DNA of 39,429 nt from Ancylobacter dichloromethanicus (lineage in GTDB: Bacteria; Pseudomonadota; Alphaproteobacteria; Rhizobiales; Xanthobacteraceae), in assembly GCF_018390645.1 (NCBI RefSeq), contig NZ_JAHBGC010000034.1, positions 1 through 39,429 of the forward strand, in the 5' to 3' direction. A program made the position numbers and the translations under genes. The notes beneath the pieces were generated by a model. The model was not told the origin of the DNA and ran no database searches. It saw only the letters and a list, made by a program, of their open reading frames with translations. This document shows, piece by piece, positions 26,103 through 34,885 of this stretch (the first letter of the stretch is position 1; every line of letters begins with the position of its first letter).

Positions 26103-27035
26103 ATGTCAAAGCACGATTCCGCCGGCGCTGCCGAAGCAGTGGACAGCCTGCCTGCGGAGACGCCCCCGGTGCCGGAACGGCTGATGTCGGGCCTGCGGCA
26201 GGCGCATGCCGAGGCGTCGGCGGCGCTCGACCTGCGCGACCCGGTCGAGGCGGTGCACGACCTGCGCAAGGGGTTCAAGCGGTTGCGGGCGCTGCTGCGA
26301 CTGGCCGCGCTCGCCCCCGACCGCGCGGTCGCCCATACCGCCCGGGGGTTGCGGCGCGCGCTGGCGAAGACGGCCCGCCAGCTGGCGCAGGCGCGCGACA
26401 CCGCGGCCCGCGAGGATGCGCTGGACGATCTCGTCGCCAAGGCCGGCCTGTCCGGGGGCGCGCGCCGGGCGGCGGCGCGCGCCCTGGGGCCGGCGCCGGG
26501 CGCCGGGCAGGGGGAGGGCGTCGGCCGCCATCGCGCGGGGCTCGAATCGCAGCTGACCCAGTTTGCCGAGGTGCTGCCGCGGCTCGGTGCCGCGGTCGAC
26601 GACAAGGCGCTGGTCGACGCGCTGGCGGACGAATATGCCCGGGCGCGGCGCACCGGCCGCGCGGTCGATGCGGAGGATGAGGAGAGCCTGCACGAGCTGC
26701 GCAAGGCCGTCATCGCGCAGCGCTACCAGATGGAGCTGGTCAGCCCGCTCTGGCCGGCCCTCGGCCAGGTATGGGTGGACGAGTTGCAGCGCCTGCGTGA
26801 CAAGCTCGGCAAGCATCACGACCTCGCCGTGCTGCGTGCGCTGGTCGAGGCCCGCCCGCCGCGCGCCGGCAGGCCGCCGCTGTGGCGCACCGAGCTGCTC
26901 GACGCCATCCGTGCCCGGCAGGCGAAGCTCGCCCGCTCGTCGCTGCGGCTGCACGCGCGGCTGTTCGCGGAGAAGCCGAAGGCCTTTCGCCGGCGCCTTT
27001 CCGCCTATATGTCTGCTGTATCCGAACGGAAATAA
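26103..27035 (+). CDS. CHAD domain-containing protein
   Basis: The 310-residue, Ala/Arg/Leu-rich helical protein contains a CHAD (conserved histidine alpha-helical) domain. Two halves carry its signature His: AVHDLRKGFKRLRALLRL near residue 48 and SLHELRKAVIAQRYQMEL near 198, with KHHDLAVL near 240. CHAD domains bind inorganic polyphosphate and target proteins to polyphosphate granules; some lie next to CYTH triphosphatases, but no CYTH domain is seen here. Start ATG 26103 lies after an AT-rich 155-base gap with GAGAA upstream. It overlaps nothing and stands alone between the tRNA and the LysR gene, transcribed in the direction of fdh. Confidence 0.85.
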   Translation: MSKHDSAGAAEAVDSLPAETPPVPERLMSGLRQAHAEASAALDLRDPVEAVHDLRKGFKRLRALLRLAALAPDRAVAHTARGLRRALAKTARQLAQARDTAAREDALDDLVAKAGLSGGARRAAARALGPAPGAGQGEGVGRHRAGLESQLTQFAEVLPRLGAAVDDKALVDALADEYARARRTGRAVDAEDEESLHELRKAVIAQRYQMELVSPLWPALGQVWVDELQRLRDKLGKHHDLAVLRALVEARPPRAGRPPLWRTELLDAIRARQAKLARSSLRLHARLFAEKPKAFRRRLSAYMSAVSERK

Positions 27036-27082
27036 CGCAGCCCTCCCCGCCGCCGGCGCGGTGGCGCCTGCGGGAGGCGCCC

Positions 27083-27994
27083 ATGTTCGTGCGGCAGATG
27101 CACTATCTTGTCGCGCTGGCACGCGAGAAGCACTTCGGCCGCGCGGCGGAGGCCTGCCACGTCACCCAGCCGACGCTCTCCGCCGGCATCCGCAAGCTGG
27201 AGCAGGAACTCGGCGTGCCGATCGTGGTGCGCGGCCATCGCTTCCTCGGGTTCACCGCGCAAGGCGAGCGGGTGCTCGGCTGGGCCCGCCAGATCGCCGC
27301 CGACTATGAAAGCCTGAGGCAGGAGAAGGCCGAGACCGGCGGCCAGATCACCGGCACGCTGCGGGTCGGGGCCATTCCCGCCGCCACCGCCGCCGCGCCG
27401 GCCCTGCTGGCGCCGTTCCGCGACCGGCACCCGGAGGTGAAGGTGCAGATGCTCACGCTGAGCTCGGCGGCGATCCAGCGCGGGCTCGACGAGATGGAAC
27501 TCGATGCCGGCATCACCTATCTCGAGAACGAGCCGCTCAACCGGGTGCGCCGCCTGCCGCTCTATCGCGAGCACTATGTGTTCATCACCCGCCCCGACGA
27601 GCCGCTGGCGCGCCGGCGCACCCTGCGGTGGGCGGAAGCGGCGGCGCAGCCCTTGTGCCTGCTCACGCCGGACATGCAGAATCGCCGCATCATCGACCAT
27701 GTGATGGCCGAGGCGGGCATCGCCTCGCAACCGGCGATAGAGACCAATTCCTTCATGGGCGTGTGGGCGTTCGTGCGGCGCGGCCCGTGGCACAGCATCG
27801 TGCCGGAGGCGAGCTTTCGCGGGCTGGGCGACGCCTCGGACCTTGTCGGCGTGCCGCTGGTCGAGCCGGTCCACGTCCAGCCGATCGGCCTCGTCCTGTC
27901 GGAGCGGGACCCGCTGAGCCCGGTGGCCGGGGCGCTGCTGAAGCTCGCGCAGAGCTTCGGGCGCGAACATTCGATTGAGAACATCTTTAAATAG
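27083..27994 (+). CDS. LysR family regulator, likely of formate dehydrogenase (OxyR-like)
   Basis: The 303-residue protein has a LysR helix-turn-helix (MFVRQMHYLVALAREKHFGRA, then CHVTQPTLSAGIRKLEQELG) and a LysR effector domain. It starts at ATG 27083 behind GGGAGG. It lies 269 bases upstream of the NAD-dependent formate dehydrogenase gene on the same strand, so it is a strong candidate regulator of formate oxidation. I see no OxyR-type redox Cys pair. An inverted repeat of the form AATTG-N11-CAATT just downstream of its stop could be its binding site. Confidence 0.8.
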   Translation: MFVRQMHYLVALAREKHFGRAAEACHVTQPTLSAGIRKLEQELGVPIVVRGHRFLGFTAQGERVLGWARQIAADYESLRQEKAETGGQITGTLRVGAIPAATAAAPALLAPFRDRHPEVKVQMLTLSSAAIQRGLDEMELDAGITYLENEPLNRVRRLPLYREHYVFITRPDEPLARRRTLRWAEAAAQPLCLLTPDMQNRRIIDHVMAEAGIASQPAIETNSFMGVWAFVRRGPWHSIVPEASFRGLGDASDLVGVPLVEPVHVQPIGLVLSERDPLSPVAGALLKLAQSFGREHSIENIFK

Positions 27995-28020
27995 CGGAGA
28001 CTTCATTTCCGCCATCTATC

Positions 28021-28041
28021 AATTGTTCACCCCTTTCAATT
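28021..28041. promoter_or_regulatory. Candidate LysR-type box upstream of fdh
   Basis: AATTG (28021-28025), 11 bases, CAATT (28037-28041): a perfect dyad with the T-N11-A spacing of LysR regulator sites, in an otherwise GC-rich gap. It lies 222 bases before the formate dehydrogenase start and just after the LysR gene. Confidence 0.45.
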
Positions 28042-28052
28042 TGAAGCCCTCC

Positions 28053-28123
28053 TCCTGCCGGTCCACAGTCACAGGGTCGGCGGCGAGGCGGGAAGCAACA
28101 GCCCGCACGCCGGACCGGCAGGA
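28053..28123. repeat. 12-bp perfect inverted repeat in the lysR-fdh gap
   Basis: TCCTGCCGGTCC at 28053-28064 and its exact reverse complement at 28112-28123, separated by 47 bases. It could form a long-loop stem in the transcript, act as a second operator, or terminate the lysR message. Confidence 0.6.
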
Positions 28124-28263
28124 AGGACGCCCGCCGCGCCGCGCACCATCGCGGCACGCGGTACCACAGCACAGGCAAGTGGCGGCTCGGCCGCCAATCT
28201 TGACCGTCTGCCGTGTCGCGCGGCGGAAGCGTCCCCGCTTACCCCAATGTGAGGAGAGGCCCG

Positions 28264-29469
28264 ATGGCGAAGATTCTGTGCGTGCTCTACGACGACCCGA
28301 TCGACGGCTACCCCAAGAGCTACGCCCGCGACGGCCTGCCGCAGATTGATCATTATCCGGGCGGGCAGACGCTGCCGACTCCCAAGGCGATCGATTTCAC
28401 CCCGGGCGAGCTTCTCGGCTCGGTCTCGGGCGAGCTCGGCCTGCGCAAATACCTCGAATCCAACGGCCACACCTTCGTCGTGACCTCCGACAAGGACGGA
28501 CCGGATTCGGTGTTCGAGAAGGAACTGGTCGACGCCGACGTGGTGATCTCGCAGCCGTTCTGGCCGGCCTATCTCACCCCCGAGCGCATCGCAAAGGCGA
28601 AGAATCTCAAGCTCGCGCTCACTGCCGGCATCGGCTCCGACCATGTCGACCTGCAGGCGGCGATCGACCGCAACGTCACCGTTGCCGAGGTCACCTACTG
28701 CAACTCGATCAGCGTCGCCGAGCATGTGGTGATGATGATTCTCGGCCTGGTGCGCAACTACATTCCCTCGCATGACTGGGCCCGCAAGGGCGGCTGGAAC
28801 ATTGCCGACTGCGTAGCGCACTCCTACGACCTCGAAGCCATGAGCGTCGGCACCGTGGCGGCTGGCCGCATCGGCCTCGCCGTGCTGCGCCGCCTGGCGC
28901 CGTTCGACGTGAAGCTGCACTACACCGACCGTCACCGCCTGCCGGAAGCGGTGGAGAAGGAGCTGAACCTCACCTGGCACGCCTCGCGCGAGGAGATGTA
29001 CCCGCATTGCGACGTGGTGACGCTCAACTGCCCGCTGCACCCCGAAACTGAGCACATGATCAATGACGAGACGCTGAAGCTGTTCAAGCGCGGCGCCTAC
29101 CTCGTCAACACCGCGCGCGGCAAGCTGTGCGACCGCGACGCCATCGCCCGCGCGATGGAAAGCGGCCAGCTCGCCGGCTATGCCGGCGACGTGTGGTTTC
29201 CGCAGCCGGCGCCGCAGGATCACCCCTGGCGGACGATGAAGTGGAACGGCATGACGCCGCACATTTCCGGCACCTCGCTTTCCGCCCAGGCGCGCTATGC
29301 GGCGGGCACGCGCGAAATCCTCGAATGCTTCTTCGAGGGTCGGGCGATCCGCGACGAGTACCTCATCGTGCAGGGCGGCGCCCTCGCCGGCACCGGGGCG
29401 CATTCCTATTCCAAGGGCAATGCCACCGGCGGCTCGGAAGAGGCCGCCAAGTTCAAGAAGGCGGTCTGA
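28264..29469 (+). CDS. fdh: NAD-dependent formate dehydrogenase (metal-independent, D-2-hydroxyacid dehydrogenase superfamily)
   Basis: The 401-residue protein matches the single-subunit bacterial formate dehydrogenase of methylotrophs, oxidising formate to CO2 with NAD reduction. Seen: substrate Asn147 in YCNSIS, cofactor motif GTVAAGRIG (196-204), NAD-selecting Asp222 in YTDRHR, catalytic Arg285 in NTARGKLCD, Gln314 and His333 in PHISGTSLS, and the characteristic tail GAHSYSKGNATGG. Length is that of the Pseudomonas sp. 101 enzyme (400). ATG 28264 is behind GAGGAGAGG. The upstream LysR gene and a dyad in the leader suggest formate- or redox-responsive control. The gene supports growth on C1 compounds or formate detoxification. 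Confidence 0.97.
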   Translation: MAKILCVLYDDPIDGYPKSYARDGLPQIDHYPGGQTLPTPKAIDFTPGELLGSVSGELGLRKYLESNGHTFVVTSDKDGPDSVFEKELVDADVVISQPFWPAYLTPERIAKAKNLKLALTAGIGSDHVDLQAAIDRNVTVAEVTYCNSISVAEHVVMMILGLVRNYIPSHDWARKGGWNIADCVAHSYDLEAMSVGTVAAGRIGLAVLRRLAPFDVKLHYTDRHRLPEAVEKELNLTWHASREEMYPHCDVVTLNCPLHPETEHMINDETLKLFKRGAYLVNTARGKLCDRDAIARAMESGQLAGYAGDVWFPQPAPQDHPWRTMKWNGMTPHISGTSLSAQARYAAGTREILECFFEGRAIRDEYLIVQGGALAGTGAHSYSKGNATGGSEEAAKFKKAV

Positions 29470-29490
29470 GCCCGTCCACATGTAAGACGT

Positions 29491-29521
29491 GCCGGCTTCC
29501 CGCCGCGAACGGGAGGCCGGC
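29491..29521 (+). terminator. Hairpin terminator after formate dehydrogenase
   Basis: GCCGGCTTCCCG and CGGGAGGCCGGC form a 12-bp stem with one G-U pair around a 7-base loop, starting 22 bases after the stop. No T-run follows. It lies between the fdh gene and the converging FkbM gene. Confidence 0.6.
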
Positions 29522-29692
29522 CCTCTCCCAAGGACCCACCATCCCGAGGCCAGAACTCAGGCGTTCCGCGAAATCGGTGGGACGCCTTTTTGTTGCGTCG
29601 GCCTGCACCAAGACGTGGTCGAAACACTTGATCGACAAAGAAACGCCTCTCGACGCGGCAAATGCCGACAAGCCTCGACACGGGAACGCCAA

Positions 29693-30478
29693 TCAAGTGG
29701 CGCCGACAATGCCGTTGGAAGCGATGGCCTCCCCCGCGAGTATTCGAATATCGTTGCTTTCGCAAAAGGCAGCGACCCGCGGTTCGGCGTACCCAAGCGT
29801 GGCCACGCGATAGCCTCGCGCCTCCAGCAGTTGCTCGCAGAGTTCCGACGAAGCGCCATACATGCCGTGCGTCTCCACCAGCATGATTCGCGGCGAAAAT
29901 GCCAGATTCTGCAATATGTCTATCTCGGACCCCTCGCAGTCCAATTCGAGCACATCGCAGGGGGGGATATCTGCGGCAGACAGACTCGCAGCCGCTCCCG
30001 CTTCCCCATAGACCCCGATCGCGGGCCCGACGATGGCATGCCGAATGGTCACCCGGTCCGCCAGCCCGTTGATAGCGATGGTGCCTCGGATAAGGTCCAC
30101 CTGTCTCTTGCTACCCTCGAAGCAGATCACCCGTCCACTCTCCCCGACCAGCCGCCCCGCGACGACAGCCGTGATTCCGGCCCCGCCCCCGACAATGACG
30201 ATGGTGTCGCCGGGGCGGACATGGGCTCTCAGCGCGATGAGAAGTGTCTCCTCGTATCGAGGAACATCGTCGATGCCGAACGAGCCTAGCATCCGCCCCG
30301 CGAAATCATCGCCGACGTGTCGGTACAGCGCTACGGTTACGCCACTGTAAACAACAGGTCGCGACCGCGGGAGGAGCGGCCGAAGCGTCCGCGCATAGAC
30401 TTCGCGCAGCGTTCGCCGCGCCAGGCCAAGCGGTCCAAGCCTTTCAAGTGCGTTCACCAGGCGGCCGATATAGGACAT
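29693..30478 (-). CDS. FkbM family methyltransferase
   Basis: A 261-residue FkbM-type SAM methyltransferase. An N-terminal helical stretch precedes the SAM-binding core (VRPGDTIVIVGGGAGITAVVAGRLVGESGRVICFEGSKRQVDLI), then ADRVTIRHAIVG, the substrate-side DVLELDCEGSEIDIL and a C-terminal MLVETHGMYG. FkbM enzymes O-methylate sugars, polyketides or exopolysaccharides. ATG 30478 is preferred to the adjacent GTG 30481. It stands alone, convergent with fdh, and has more mixed codon use than its neighbours, so it may be an acquired gene. No partner glycosyltransferases are seen. Confidence 0.85.
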   Translation of the reverse strand: MSYIGRLVNALERLGPLGLARRTLREVYARTLRPLLPRSRPVVYSGVTVALYRHVGDDFAGRMLGSFGIDDVPRYEETLLIALRAHVRPGDTIVIVGGGAGITAVVAGRLVGESGRVICFEGSKRQVDLIRGTIAINGLADRVTIRHAIVGPAIGVYGEAGAAASLSAADIPPCDVLELDCEGSEIDILQNLAFSPRIMLVETHGMYGASSELCEQLLEARGYRVATLGYAEPRVAAFCESNDIRILAGEAIASNGIVGAT

Positions 30479-30696
30479 CACAATCCGCTTTCACGATTTG
30501 CGGCCGCGCCGCCCCGAACACCGCCCTCCGCCGGAGAGGCGGCCGATCATCGCCCATATACGCTTGCAGGCACAAGCTATCGTGTGATTAGAAATGCGCG
30601 ACCAAGCGTCCGGAGGACCGGCAGGTAAATGGCCGGATCCCGGAACCTTTCGTCCCGCATGCGCGTTCTGCGAGCGTCCACCAGACGAGAGCATCC

Positions 30697-30960
30697 ATGT
30701 CCGACCGCCATCGGGACGCCGACTTCGACCGCCCTTTGCAGACCCGCGAGGGGCGGCGTCTGCGCACCCTGCGCGGCGCTTATGACTTCGTGTGCGGACG
30801 CTGGGCCTATTCCGCCCATCCGCGGGTGGGGTCGACGTTGGGGGTGCTGACGGATGCGGCGCGAACTGGCCAGCCGCCCGGCACCCGCCGCGCGTTGGGG
30901 CGTGCCGCGCGGCCCATGCGCGCGAACCATTTGCGCGCGAACCATTGGGGTTGGAACTGA
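30697..30960 (+). CDS. Small protein of unknown function (87 aa)
   Basis: An ATG-initiated frame encodes 87 residues beginning MSDRHRDADFDRPL with a central RRLRTLRGAYDFVCGRWAYS. I do not recognise a family. It is Arg-rich with no clear membrane segment. A 15-base tandem duplication near its end repeats five codons (RANHL/RANHW) without breaking the frame. It precedes the glycogen/trehalose operon by 86 bases on the same strand. The reading frame is plausible, but coding status is not certain because an overlapping frame runs into glgX. Confidence 0.5.
   Translation: MSDRHRDADFDRPLQTREGRRLRTLRGAYDFVCGRWAYSAHPRVGSTLGVLTDAARTGQPPGTRRALGRAARPMRANHLRANHWGWN
30917..30946 (+). repeat. 15-bp perfect tandem duplication
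   Basis: TGCGCGCGAACCATT occurs twice without a gap (30917-30931 and 30932-30946). In the 87-residue frame it adds five codons in phase. The exact identity suggests a recent slippage event. Confidence 0.85.
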
Positions 30961-30998
30961 ACGCGCCGCCTCCGTCCAATGTCGGGCCCCGCCGCCCC

Positions 30999-31017
30999 GC
31001 CGGCGGTGCCCGCCGGC
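30999..31017 (+). terminator. 8-bp hairpin 30 bases upstream of glgX
   Basis: GCCGGCGG, a 3-base TGC loop and the exact complement CCGCCGGC. There is no T-run. It lies in the leader just ahead of the glgX start and could be the end of the small gene's message or modulate glgX translation. Confidence 0.4.
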
Positions 31018-31046
31018 CTCCTTCCCTCCTGACGGTGAACCCCATC

Positions 31047-33110
31047 ATGCGCAAGATACGGCCCGGCTCCGCCTTTCCGCTCGGGGTGACGGTGGACGGG
31101 AGAGGAACCAATTTCGCGCTGTTCTCCGACAATGCGGTGGGGGTGACGCTGTGCCTGTTCGACCGCTATGGCGAGACCGAGCTGGAGCGGATCGACCTGC
31201 ACGAATGCACCAATGGCGTCTGGCACTGCTATCTGCCGGGCGTTGGCCGCGGCCAGGTCTATGGCTGGCGCGTGCACGGCCCCTGGGCGCCGGAAGCGGG
31301 CCACCGCTTCAACCCCCACAAGCTGCTGCTCGATCCCTATGCCCGCATGCTGGTGGGCGAGATCAAGTGGGACGACGCGCTCTATGGCTACAAGATCGGC
31401 GCCGGGGAGGATGCCGATCTGATCATGGATGAGCGCGACAGCGCCAAGTTCATGCCGAAGGCGCGGGTCGTGGTCGGCACCCCCATGGCCGCCACCCAGC
31501 ACCCGCGCGTCTCCTGGGCGAAGACGGTGATCTATGAGGGCCATGTGCGCGGGCTCACCATGGTCAACCCGCTCATTCCGGAAAGCATCCGGGGCACCTT
31601 CACCGCGCTCGGCCAGCCCGAATTCGTCGACTACCTCTCACGGCTCGGCGTCACCTCGCTGGAGTTGCTGCCGGTGCATGCCTTCGCGCAGGACCGCCAC
31701 CTGCTCGACCGCGGGCTGACCAATTACTGGGGCTATAACACGCTGTCCTTCTTCGCGCCGGAGCCGCGCTATCTCGGCGAGGACGGGCTCGACGCCATCG
31801 GCGAGGCGGTGGACCGGCTGCACCAGGCCGGCATCGAGATCATCCTCGACGTGGTCTACAACCACACCTGCGAGGGCAATCATCTCGGGCCGACGCTGTC
31901 CTTCAAGGGCATAGACAACGCGTCCTATTACCGGCTGCTGCCCGGCAATGCCCGCTATTATGACGACCTGACCGGCTGCGGCAATTCGGTGAACACCGAT
32001 CACCCGCGGGTGCTGCAGATGGTGATGGATTCACTTCGCATGTGGGCTTCCGTCTACGGCATAGACGGCTTCCGCTTCGACCTCGCCACCACGCTCGGGC
32101 GCCGGCCGGAAGGGTTCGACGCCGGGCACGCCTTCTTCAACGCCATTCTGCAGGACCCCACGCTCGGCGGGCTCAAGCTGATCGCCGAGCCCTGGGATGT
32201 CGGCCCCGGCGGCTACCAGCTCGGGGCGTTCCCGCCCGGCTTCTCCGAATGGAACGGCGACTACCGCGACAAGGTGCGTGAATTCTGGTGCGGCTCGGAA
32301 GGGCTGCTGCCGAGCTTCGCCACCCGCTTCGCCGCCTCGCAGGACATCTTCTCGGAAGGCCGCCGCCGGCCCTGGTCGAGCCTGAACTTCATCACCGCCC
32401 ATGACGGTTTCACCCTGCACGACCTCGTCACCTATAACGACAAGCACAACGAGGCCAATGGCGAGCACAATCGCGACGGCCATGACGACAACAAGAGCTG
32501 GAACTGCGGGGTGGAGGGCGAGACCGACGACCCGGCCATCAATGCGCTGCGCCGCCGGCAGAAGCGCAACCTGATCGCCACGCTGTTCCTCTCCCAGGGC
32601 GTGCCGATGCTGCTCGCCGGCGACGAGCGCTCCAACTCGCAGGGCGGCAACAACAATGCCTATTGCCAGGACAACGAAATCGGCTGGGTCGACTGGTCGG
32701 ACGACGATCCCGAGCTGCCGCAATTCGTCGCCCGCCTCGCCCATCTGCGCAAGACCCATTCCTGCCTCTCGCGCCCGGAATTCCTGACCGGTTCGCGCAA
32801 CGCGATGGGACAGCCGGATGTCGCCTGGTTCAACAATAGCGGCACCCGGATGACCGAGGAGAACTGGGTCGACCCGCACTCCAAGTGCATTACTCTTCGT
32901 CTCGCCCCGGTGCTGCCGAAGGAGCCCTCGCTGGTGATCATGCTCAATGCCTCGCATGTCGACATCGATTTCGTCGCCCCGCCGGTGCAGTCCGGCCATT
33001 GGGAGGCGGTGCTGGCCACCGACGACGAGATCGAGGGCGCCAGCGTCGAGGGTGGCGGGCATGTCGAGGTGCCGGCCCGCACCCTCATCCTCTGGGAATG
33101 GCGCGCATGA
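31047..33110 (+). CDS. glgX: Glycogen debranching enzyme GlgX (isoamylase-type, TreX role)
   Basis: The 687-residue GH13 debranching enzyme hydrolyses alpha-1,6 branches of glycogen. An N-terminal CBM48 domain (SAFPLGVTVDGRGTNFALFS) precedes the TIM barrel with DVVYNHTCEGN (region I), GFRFDLATTLG (nucleophile Asp345), LIAEPWDVG (acid Glu381) and ITAHDGFTLHD (Asp453), as in GlgX/TreX. ATG 31047 is chosen where the conserved domain begins; the frame is open further up but unconserved. Its stop overlaps the treZ start by four bases (ATGA). With TreY and TreZ it turns glycogen or maltodextrin into trehalose. Confidence 0.95.
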   Translation: MRKIRPGSAFPLGVTVDGRGTNFALFSDNAVGVTLCLFDRYGETELERIDLHECTNGVWHCYLPGVGRGQVYGWRVHGPWAPEAGHRFNPHKLLLDPYARMLVGEIKWDDALYGYKIGAGEDADLIMDERDSAKFMPKARVVVGTPMAATQHPRVSWAKTVIYEGHVRGLTMVNPLIPESIRGTFTALGQPEFVDYLSRLGVTSLELLPVHAFAQDRHLLDRGLTNYWGYNTLSFFAPEPRYLGEDGLDAIGEAVDRLHQAGIEIILDVVYNHTCEGNHLGPTLSFKGIDNASYYRLLPGNARYYDDLTGCGNSVNTDHPRVLQMVMDSLRMWASVYGIDGFRFDLATTLGRRPEGFDAGHAFFNAILQDPTLGGLKLIAEPWDVGPGGYQLGAFPPGFSEWNGDYRDKVREFWCGSEGLLPSFATRFAASQDIFSEGRRRPWSSLNFITAHDGFTLHDLVTYNDKHNEANGEHNRDGHDDNKSWNCGVEGETDDPAINALRRRQKRNLIATLFLSQGVPMLLAGDERSNSQGGNNNAYCQDNEIGWVDWSDDDPELPQFVARLAHLRKTHSCLSRPEFLTGSRNAMGQPDVAWFNNSGTRMTEENWVDPHSKCITLRLAPVLPKEPSLVIMLNASHVDIDFVAPPVQSGHWEAVLATDDEIEGASVEGGGHVEVPARTLILWEWRA

Positions 33111-34885
33111 ACCACACCCGCTTCGGCCCGGAACGCGAGGGCGATCTCACCCGCTTCCGCCTCTACGCTCCCGACACTGCCGCCGTGGGGCTGGAGATTG
33201 ACGGCGCCGCGACGGTGGCGATGCAAAAGGCCGGGCACGGCTTCTTCGCCGCGGCGCTTCCCGGCCTCGCGCCCGGCGCCCGCTACCGCTTTCGTATCGG
33301 CGACGGCGAGGCGGCCGTCGCGGTTCCCGATCCCGCCTCGCATGGCCAGGCCGAGGATGCCGACGGCTGGAGTCTGGTGCCGGCGCCCCTGGCGCCGGTG
33401 CCGGCCAGCCCGCGGCGCCCGTGGCATGAGGCGATCATCGCCGAGGTGCATGTCGGCACCGCCACGCCGGAAGGCACGTTCCGGGCGCTGATCGACCGGC
33501 TCGACCATTACCGTGATGCCGGCTTCACCGTGATCGAACTGATGCCGGTCGCCGATTTCGCCGGGCGCCGCAACTGGGGCTATGACGGGGTGCTGCTCTA
33601 CGCCCCCGACACCGCCTATGGCACGCCGCAGGATCTGCGCGCGCTGGTCGAGGCCGCCCATGAGCGCGGCCTCGGCATGATGCTCGACGTCGTCTACAAT
33701 CATTTCGGGCCGAGCGGAAACTACCTGCCGCTCTACGCCAGATCCTTCTTCCGCGAAGATGTCGACACGCCCTGGGGTCCGGCGATCGACCTTGAGAACG
33801 AGGCGGTGCGCGCTTTCTTCACCGAGAACGCCGCCTATTGGCTTTCCGAATTCGGCTTTGACGGGCTGCGCTTCGATGCGGTGCACGCGCTTGCCACCAA
33901 GGGGGCGGAAACCTTCCTGCGCGAGATGGCCGCCGCCTGCCGCGCGGTGCGCCCGGACGCCTGGCTGGTGCTGGAGAATCACGACAACATCGCCGGCTGG
34001 ATGACGCGCGACGAACAGCTCTACACCGCGCAGTGGAACGACGACTGGCACCACGCTTTCCATGTGCTGGCGAGCGGCGAGCGCACCGGCTATTACGCCC
34101 CCTATGCGCGCGACCCGGTGGCGGCGGCCGGGCGGGCGCTTGCCGAGGGCTTCGTGTTCCAGGGCGATCCCTACCCGGACGCGGACGGGGACCCGCGCGG
34201 CACGCCCTGCACGCAACTTGCTCCCGACGCCTTCGTCGCCTTCGCCCAGAACCACGACCATATCGGCAACCGCCCGCTCGGCGACCGGCTGGCGGCGACG
34301 CTGGCGCCGGAACGCCTCGCCTTCCTGCGCTTCGTGCTGATGCTCTCGCCGGCGATCCCGCTGCTGTTCCAGGGCGAGGAGGCCCTGCTCACCCAGCCCT
34401 TCCCGTTCTTCTGCGATTTCGACGGCGAGCTTGCCGAGGCGGTGCGCAAGGGCCGCCGCAGCGAATTCGCCGATTTCTTCGACGCCCATGGCGCCAGCTT
34501 CCCCGATCCCCTGAGCGAGGCGACCTTCATCTCGGCCAAATTGCAGGCGGAGGACATGCGCACGCCGCAGGCCCGCGCCGAACTCGACGCCTTCAGCCGC
34601 CTCACCGAACAGCGCCGCAAGCTGGTCTGGCCGCTGGCCGCCAGTGGCTTTCTCGGCAGCGAGCACAGGCGGACCGAGGACGCGCTGCGCATCGCCTGGC
34701 ATTTTGACGCCGGCACGCTGGTGATGGTGCTGAACGCCGGCGGCCGGCCGGTGACGATCGACCCGCTGACCGGGTTTGCCGGCATGCCGGCGGGGGCCAG
34801 CCTTGGCGGGGTACTGCATGAGGCAGGGGGCAATCTGACGCTGGACCCCTTCGCCGCCGCCGTCTGGAGCCTCGCCGCCGCATGA
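33107..34885 (+). CDS. treZ: Maltooligosyltrehalose trehalohydrolase TreZ
   Basis: A 592-residue GH13 enzyme that cleaves the alpha-1,4 bond next to the trehalosyl end to release trehalose. An N-terminal CBM48-like domain (FRLYAPDTAAVGLEIDG) precedes EVHVGTATPEGTF, the TreZ signature. Catalytic residues are Asp257 in GLRFDAVHAL, Glu290 in LVLENHDN and Asp384 in AQNHDHIGNR. The gene overlaps glgX and treY by four bases each (ATGA), indicating translational coupling in one operon. Confidence 0.96.
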   Translation: MNHTRFGPEREGDLTRFRLYAPDTAAVGLEIDGAATVAMQKAGHGFFAAALPGLAPGARYRFRIGDGEAAVAVPDPASHGQAEDADGWSLVPAPLAPVPASPRRPWHEAIIAEVHVGTATPEGTFRALIDRLDHYRDAGFTVIELMPVADFAGRRNWGYDGVLLYAPDTAYGTPQDLRALVEAAHERGLGMMLDVVYNHFGPSGNYLPLYARSFFREDVDTPWGPAIDLENEAVRAFFTENAAYWLSEFGFDGLRFDAVHALATKGAETFLREMAAACRAVRPDAWLVLENHDNIAGWMTRDEQLYTAQWNDDWHHAFHVLASGERTGYYAPYARDPVAAAGRALAEGFVFQGDPYPDADGDPRGTPCTQLAPDAFVAFAQNHDHIGNRPLGDRLAATLAPERLAFLRFVLMLSPAIPLLFQGEEALLTQPFPFFCDFDGELAEAVRKGRRSEFADFFDAHGASFPDPLSEATFISAKLQAEDMRTPQARAELDAFSRLTEQRRKLVWPLAASGFLGSEHRRTEDALRIAWHFDAGTLVMVLNAGGRPVTIDPLTGFAGMPAGASLGGVLHEAGGNLTLDPFAAAVWSLAAA

